Assembly: GCF_021462225.1 (NCBI RefSeq)
Contig: NC_061801.1
Location: forward strand, 7,746,125 to 7,810,124
Direction: 5' to 3'
Source: Girardinichthys multiradiatus
Lineage: Eukaryota; Chordata; Actinopteri; Cyprinodontiformes; Goodeidae
DNA length: 64,000 nucleotides
In this document: in pieces, positions 59,421 through 64,000 of the stretch
Numbering within the stretch: position 1 is the first letter of the stretch
Layout of the letters: the number at the start of each line of letters is the position of its first letter
Made by a program: the position numbers and the translations under genes
The notes under the pieces: model-generated
The model's database searches: none
The model's input: the letters and a program-made list of their open reading frames with translations, nothing else
Told to the model about the DNA's origin: nothing

Positions 59421-61030
59421 CAGGTCCTTCTCAAAATATTAGCATATTGTGATAAAGTTCATTATTTTCCATAATGTCATGATGAAAATTTAACATTCAT
59501 ATATTTTAGATTCATTGCACACTAACTGAAATATTTCAGGTCTTTTATTGTCTTAATACGGATGATTTTGGCATACAGCTCATGAAAACCCAAAATTCCT
59601 ATCTCACAAAATTAGCATATTTCATCCAACCAATAAAAGAAAAGTGTTTTTAATACAAAAAACGTCAACCTTCAAATAATCATGTACAGTTATGCACTCA
59701 ATACTTGGTCAGGAATCCTTTTGCAGAAATGACTGCTTCAATGCGGCGTGGCATGGAGGCAATCAGCCTGTGGCACTGCTGAGGTCTTATGGAGGCCCAG
59801 GATGCTTCGATAGCGGCCTTTAGCTCATCCAGAGTGTTGGGTCTTGAGTCTCTCAACGTTCTCTTCACAATATCCCACAGATTCTCTATGGGGTTCAGGT
59901 CAGGAGAGTTGGCAGGCCAATTGAGCACAGTGATACCATGGTCAGTAAATCATTTACCAGTGGTTTTGGCACTGTGAGCAGGTGCCAGGTCGTGCTGAAA
60001 AATGAAATCTTCATCTCCATAAAGCTTTTCAGCAGATGGAAGCATGAAGTGCTCCAAAATCTCCTGATAGCTAGCTGCATTGACCCTGCCCTTGATAAAA
60101 CACAGTGGACCAACACCAGCAGCTGACACGGCACCCCAGACCATCCCTAACTGTGGGTACTTGACACTGGACTTCTGGCATTTTGGCATTTCCTTCTCCC
60201 CAGTCTTCCTCCAGACTCTGGCACCTTGATTTCCGAATGACATGCAGAATTTGCTTTCATCCGAAAAAAGTACTTTGGACCACTGAGCAACAGTCCAGTG
60301 CTGCTTCTCTGTAGCCCAAGTCAGGCGCTTCTGCCGCTGTTTCTGGTTCAAAAGTGGCTTGACCTGGGGAATGCGGCACCTGTAGCCCATTTCCTGCACA
60401 CGCCTGTGCACGGTGGCTCTGGATGTTTCTACTCCAGACTCAGTCCACTGCTTCCGCAGGTCCCCCAAGGTCTGGAATCGGCCCTTCTCCACAATCTTCC
60501 TCAGGGTCCGGTCACCTCTTCTCGTTGTGCAGCGTTTTCTGCCACACTTTTTCCTTCCCACAGACTTCCCACTGAGGTGCCTTGATACAGCACTCTGGGA
60601 ACAGCCTATTCGTTCAGAAATTTCTTTCTGTGTCTTACCCTCTTGCTTGAGGGTGTCAATAGTGGCCTTCTGGACAGGAGTCAGGTCGGCAGTCTTACCC
60701 ATGATTGGGGTTTTGAGTGATGAACCAGGCTGGGAGTTTTAAAGGCCTCAGGAATCTTTTGCAGGTGTTTAGAGTTAACTCGTTGATTCAGATGATTAGG
60801 TTCATAGCTCGTTTAGAGACCCTTTTAATGATATGCTAATTTTGTGAGATAGGAATTTTGGGTTTTCATGAGCTGTATGCCAAAATCATCTGTATTAAGA
60901 CAATAAAAGACCTGAAATATTTCAGTTAGTGTGCAATGAATCTAAAATATATGAATATTAAATTTTCATCATGACATTATGGAAAATAATGAACTTTATC
61001 ACAATATGCTAATTTTTTTAGAAGGACCTG
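59421..61030 (-). mobile_element. Tc1-like transposon, copy 2, 1,610 bp, complete ends
   Basis: Same family and exactly the same length as the copy at 6287-7896. TA duplications lie at 59419-59420 and 61031-61032; terminal inverted repeats 59421-59620 and 60831-61030. It interrupts what looks like one older, strand-skewed repeat: A/G-rich on its left (59195-59320) and A/C-rich on its right (61033-61800). Confidence 0.95.
59698..60702 (-). pseudogene. Tc1-like DD34E transposase with one premature stop (copy 2)
   Basis: Frame of 334 codons (ATG 60702, stop at 59698), collinear with copy 1. Here codon 229 is Gly, but codon 251 (59952-59950) is TGA where copy 1 has TGG (Trp). The product would keep both catalytic Asp residues and lose the final Glu in NPIENLWD. 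So the two copies are broken at different codons by single base changes. No other disabling change is seen in either. Confidence 0.92.
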
Positions 61031-61032
61031 TA

Positions 61033-61800
61033 CTTAGCAGCACCCACACCTCAATATAGAGTATAACTGTAGTTCATCTGTTCGCCCCCAATGTCCCCCG
61101 ACTCCATCCAGAGACAGGGCCAAAAAACCACCCAAAGAATTCCAATCTGTACCCCATGAACCTCCCCACGGAGCCACCCCAACCAGGACACAGATATCGA
61201 GAATATGCCCCCAAACACAAATGCCATGAATACCCTCACCACAGGAGCACACTGACACAAAAGCGCTCTGCCCCTGACAAGCCGACGAAGACACATCCAG
61301 ACAGTGTGAGCCCCACACAGAGCCCCTGCTCCAAGCAACCCTTGCCGCATCCTGCCCCCCACCACACAGTGGGCTGCGACGACAAGGCAATGGCCCTTTG
61401 TGACGCCACTGCACGTGAGCGCAACAGAGCAGTCACCACTAAGCCCCGTAACCACATCAGACCTCCTGACCCCACACCAACACGGGATCAACTTACCCAC
61501 AACCAGTCCCCGGCAGGTGTTGCGCACCAAGGGCTAACGGCCCCCAAAATGTCCCCACAAACACACAACATCACAACCACTGCAACACCAGCCCAGTTCA
61601 CCTCCACTGTCACTTGCCAGTCAAGCAAATGCTGGTGCCTCCACATCCAAAAAGTGACCCAACCCCCCCTTCACACAAGGTACAACTCCTTTGCAACACA
61701 ACCCAACCTGCCACACCGATATGCAGCCCATGACAACATGGAGCCCATCCAACCACGTGGCCAACGCCAGCAGCCCCAGCATGCCCATCCTTAAAAAAAT
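61033..61800. repeat. A/C-rich, strand-skewed block, non-coding
   Basis: The plus strand is rich in C and A and poor in T, so stops are rare and long frames (212 codons plus; 126 and 159 codons minus) arise in several frames at once. The plus frame is Pro/Thr/His-rich without any domain. It begins exactly at the TA beside Tc1 copy 2 and probably was one repeat with 59195-59320 before that insertion. Confidence 0.5.
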
Positions 61801-63270
61801 AAATACATTAAATATGCGCCCATGCCAGCCAGGTAATTCCAAGATCTTAGTTCTGATGTTGGAGGTAAAAAAAAAAAACACACACACCTTTCTCTAACAG
61901 ACATATTCACTGGAGCTTAAACTCACGTGCGAAGCAACATTCCAACTGTTAATTGTAAACCAAATAACTCAAGCTATTTTTTCAATACAGGTAGATCCAG
62001 TGTGCCTCTACCTTAATCTATTTCACATGAGTTTACTGCACAGGCTGAGTTAGTCGTATTCACATCAGCTCATTTGTAAACCTAGCTGTCCTCACACTTG
62101 CAGCGGCCTTTATTTGTAACAGGAGGTAGCGAGAACTGGGGAAGTAGACAATCGTCAGTTTTTTTTTTGTGTGTGCTCTGACCATTTTGGTCATGCCATT
62201 CTGTTGTTTCACATACAAAATATATCATAAAAAGACATTCTCCAGAGTTTGAAAATTGGACTTGCAATCTCCTATCTGCATGGCTGCATCAGACCTAACA
62301 GGCCACAAAGGGCTATAAATAGAAAAGGTGTGAAAGACATTTGCTTAGGGTATGATTTGCCTGCACTAGAAAAACTGCATGCTGCATTAATATCTCTCCA
62401 GCAATTCAGCACAGGATTAGGAGTCATTCATAGAATCTGACTGTCAGCGAGTGATACTGACTATGCTTTGCACAGAACGAGTAATAATAACTGTTGAGCT
62501 TGTGTGACATTTGAGAAACTGTCAGAGGGAAGTTTGTATGTTACTGTTAGCAGCATTGCTCAGCCTCTGTACACAGTTTACTCCCACCAAGCAGCTGCGC
62601 ATAAACAGTTAGTGCAGTAGTAGGAAGCAGGAAGATTAGTCAGAAGTAACATCTTCCGCTGTGAAGATGTGAAAGGTTTGAAGGATCTGCCATGTCACTT
62701 ATGGTAACATAGAAAGTTGTACCATTGACTTTGTTGCTTCAGGGGCAATTCACAGAAACCTGATAGACGTCATGTCTGAAACATCATTACATTACCTGAA
62801 AACAGTAAGCAGACAACTTAACACCTTTGTCAATTAAAAAAAAAAAGTTTTTTTTTCCATTTGGATATAAAATGTTTAGCAAAATGTTGAACAGTTTGTT
62901 TAATTAATGAACCACTACAGCCCAGACACAAAAATCTGAAGTTTCTGTTTTCATCACTGAGTGGTGGGTTTACAAAAATCTAATTTTCATAAAAGTGCTC
63001 TAATTTACAAAATTCACTTTTTCTGTGCTTTTTAAAATGTACAACTTCTCCTTTAAAGGGTTCTTGTAAAGGGAAAAACTTCAGCAAGATGTTTTTGTCA
63101 ACAGAATAAAAAATCCAAAGCATGTATTTCATGTTCCACAACTCTAAAACAGGATAGTTGACGTATTTTAAAGTGTAGTTCTGCAGAGAGGTTATAAGCA
63201 GTCAATATGTAACCTGCAGTAGACCTCCTTCCTACACCCAGTCCGTATAATGTGTATCTGTTCTGTGTTT
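61801..63270. other. AT-rich spacer at the right end
   Basis: Nothing supportable seen besides short A/T runs. The last 430 bp (63560-64000) after the SINE also hold only a GT-rich stretch near 63860-63955. Confidence 0.45.
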
Positions 63271-63271
63271 T

Positions 63272-63527
63272 AATGGTAAATGGACTGAATTCATATAGCA
63301 CTTTTCTAGTCATACTGACCACTCAAAGCGCTCTTAACTAGAGACATCCACCCATTCAATCACAGATGCGCACACATTCATACACAATACACAGATTGGT
63401 AGGCCACTTGTGGTTCAGTGCCTTGCCGAGGGGTACGTCGACATGTGACAGAAGGAAGCTGGAATTGAACCCACAAGTTTTGGATTGCAAGATTCTTACT
63501 TTCTACGCTCTGAGCCACAGTTGCCGC
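63272..63527 (-). mobile_element. tRNA-derived SINE
   Basis: Minus-strand head near 63527 with A box TGGCTCAGAGC (63507-63517) and B box GGGTTCAATTCC (63461-63472), followed by a body with the common teleost phrase on the plus strand aaatggactgaattcatata (63282). Target duplication not identified. Confidence 0.75.
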
Positions 63528-64000
63528 ATTGGCAAAGGAAGATACAAGGGTTTAGGATAAATGACACTCCATGATCCTCTTCTACACATTTAATACTGTA
63601 GAATAGTTCATTTATATTCCACAAAATCAGGCAGCGGCTGATGTTTTAATTTTGTTTAAGGTATACCATTTGGAGCAGATTGTTGCCTACATGTGCCAGG
63701 GCAGTTTTGCTCTACAAAAATATCTCAAGGCAGTATCCTAATTGTGTGATTAACTTTATTCCAGATTCAATCCAGCATCAAAGTTGGCAGGCCACACTGA
63801 TGTTATACTAACCTGTGTTTGTAAGACCTTCAACCATTCTGAGTAATCGTGTGTTAGTCCTAGGTGTGTGTGATGGTGGGTGAGCATATGTTTAGAAATA
63901 CGTTTGCTTGTGTTGAGTGGGTGTGTGTGAGTGCGAGTTTGTCTACTGGAAGTGTGCATTTATAAGTGTGGCAAAAACATTAGATGGCTTGTAATCCACA

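Noticed and set aside
61156..61794. 212-codon open frame, Pro/Thr/His-rich
   Set aside because: No domain, and long frames also exist on the opposite strand of the same DNA; the T-poor composition explains the lack of stops.

Overview
This is teleost fish nuclear DNA. Four spliced vertebrate genes with GT-AG introns sit in an AT-rich background full of fish-type repeats: Tc1-like transposons, a Rex3-type retrotransposon, tRNA-derived SINEs and MITEs. The Rex3 element and the Tc1 families suggest a percomorph (perhaps cyprinodontiform-like) fish, but the species cannot be fixed from the sequence. There is no bacterial or viral gene, operon or CRISPR array.

Layout. 1-12.5 kb, minus strand: the 5' part (14 coding exons, 553 codons) of pi4ka, phosphatidylinositol 4-kinase III alpha. 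The gene runs off the left edge, so the kinase domain is outside the window. 15.1-28.1 kb, minus strand: complete slc25a1 (mitochondrial citrate carrier), 9 exons, 317 aa. Its 7.5-kb first intron holds a decayed Rex3-type LINE nested in an older Tc1-like relic. 31.3-42.2 kb, plus strand: vdac3 (outer mitochondrial membrane channel), 8 constitutive coding exons, 281 aa, probably with a distant non-coding first exon. 48.4-52.2 kb, minus strand: tor4a (torsin family 4A), 2 coding exons, 437 aa. From 52.3 to 64 kb I see no supportable host gene: it holds AT-rich spacer, a second Tc1-like element (59.4-61.0 kb), an A/C-rich block and a SINE.

Mobile DNA. Two 1,610-bp Tc1-like elements (6287-7896 and 59421-61030) have the same length, 200-bp terminal inverted repeats and TA target duplications. 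They differ at few positions, and each transposase frame carries one in-frame stop, at a different codon. Around them lie about a dozen much older Tc1-like relics, deletion derivatives, foldback elements and SINEs.

Main observations. (1) A 3-base ATG micro-exon candidate lies in vdac3 exactly after codon 39, where mammalian VDAC3 has its alternatively spliced 3-base exon. (2) The encoded VDAC3 keeps Gln73 but has one cysteine only. (3) A tRNA-derived SINE landed 22 nt upstream of a pi4ka 3' splice site, and its target duplication copied the candidate branch point.

Functional links. slc25a1 and vdac3 act in sequence in metabolite export from mitochondria (citrate across the inner membrane, then anions across the outer membrane). 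pi4ka and tor4a work at the plasma membrane and ER/nuclear envelope. Nothing in the sequence shows that the four are co-regulated; their closeness looks like ordinary vertebrate gene order.
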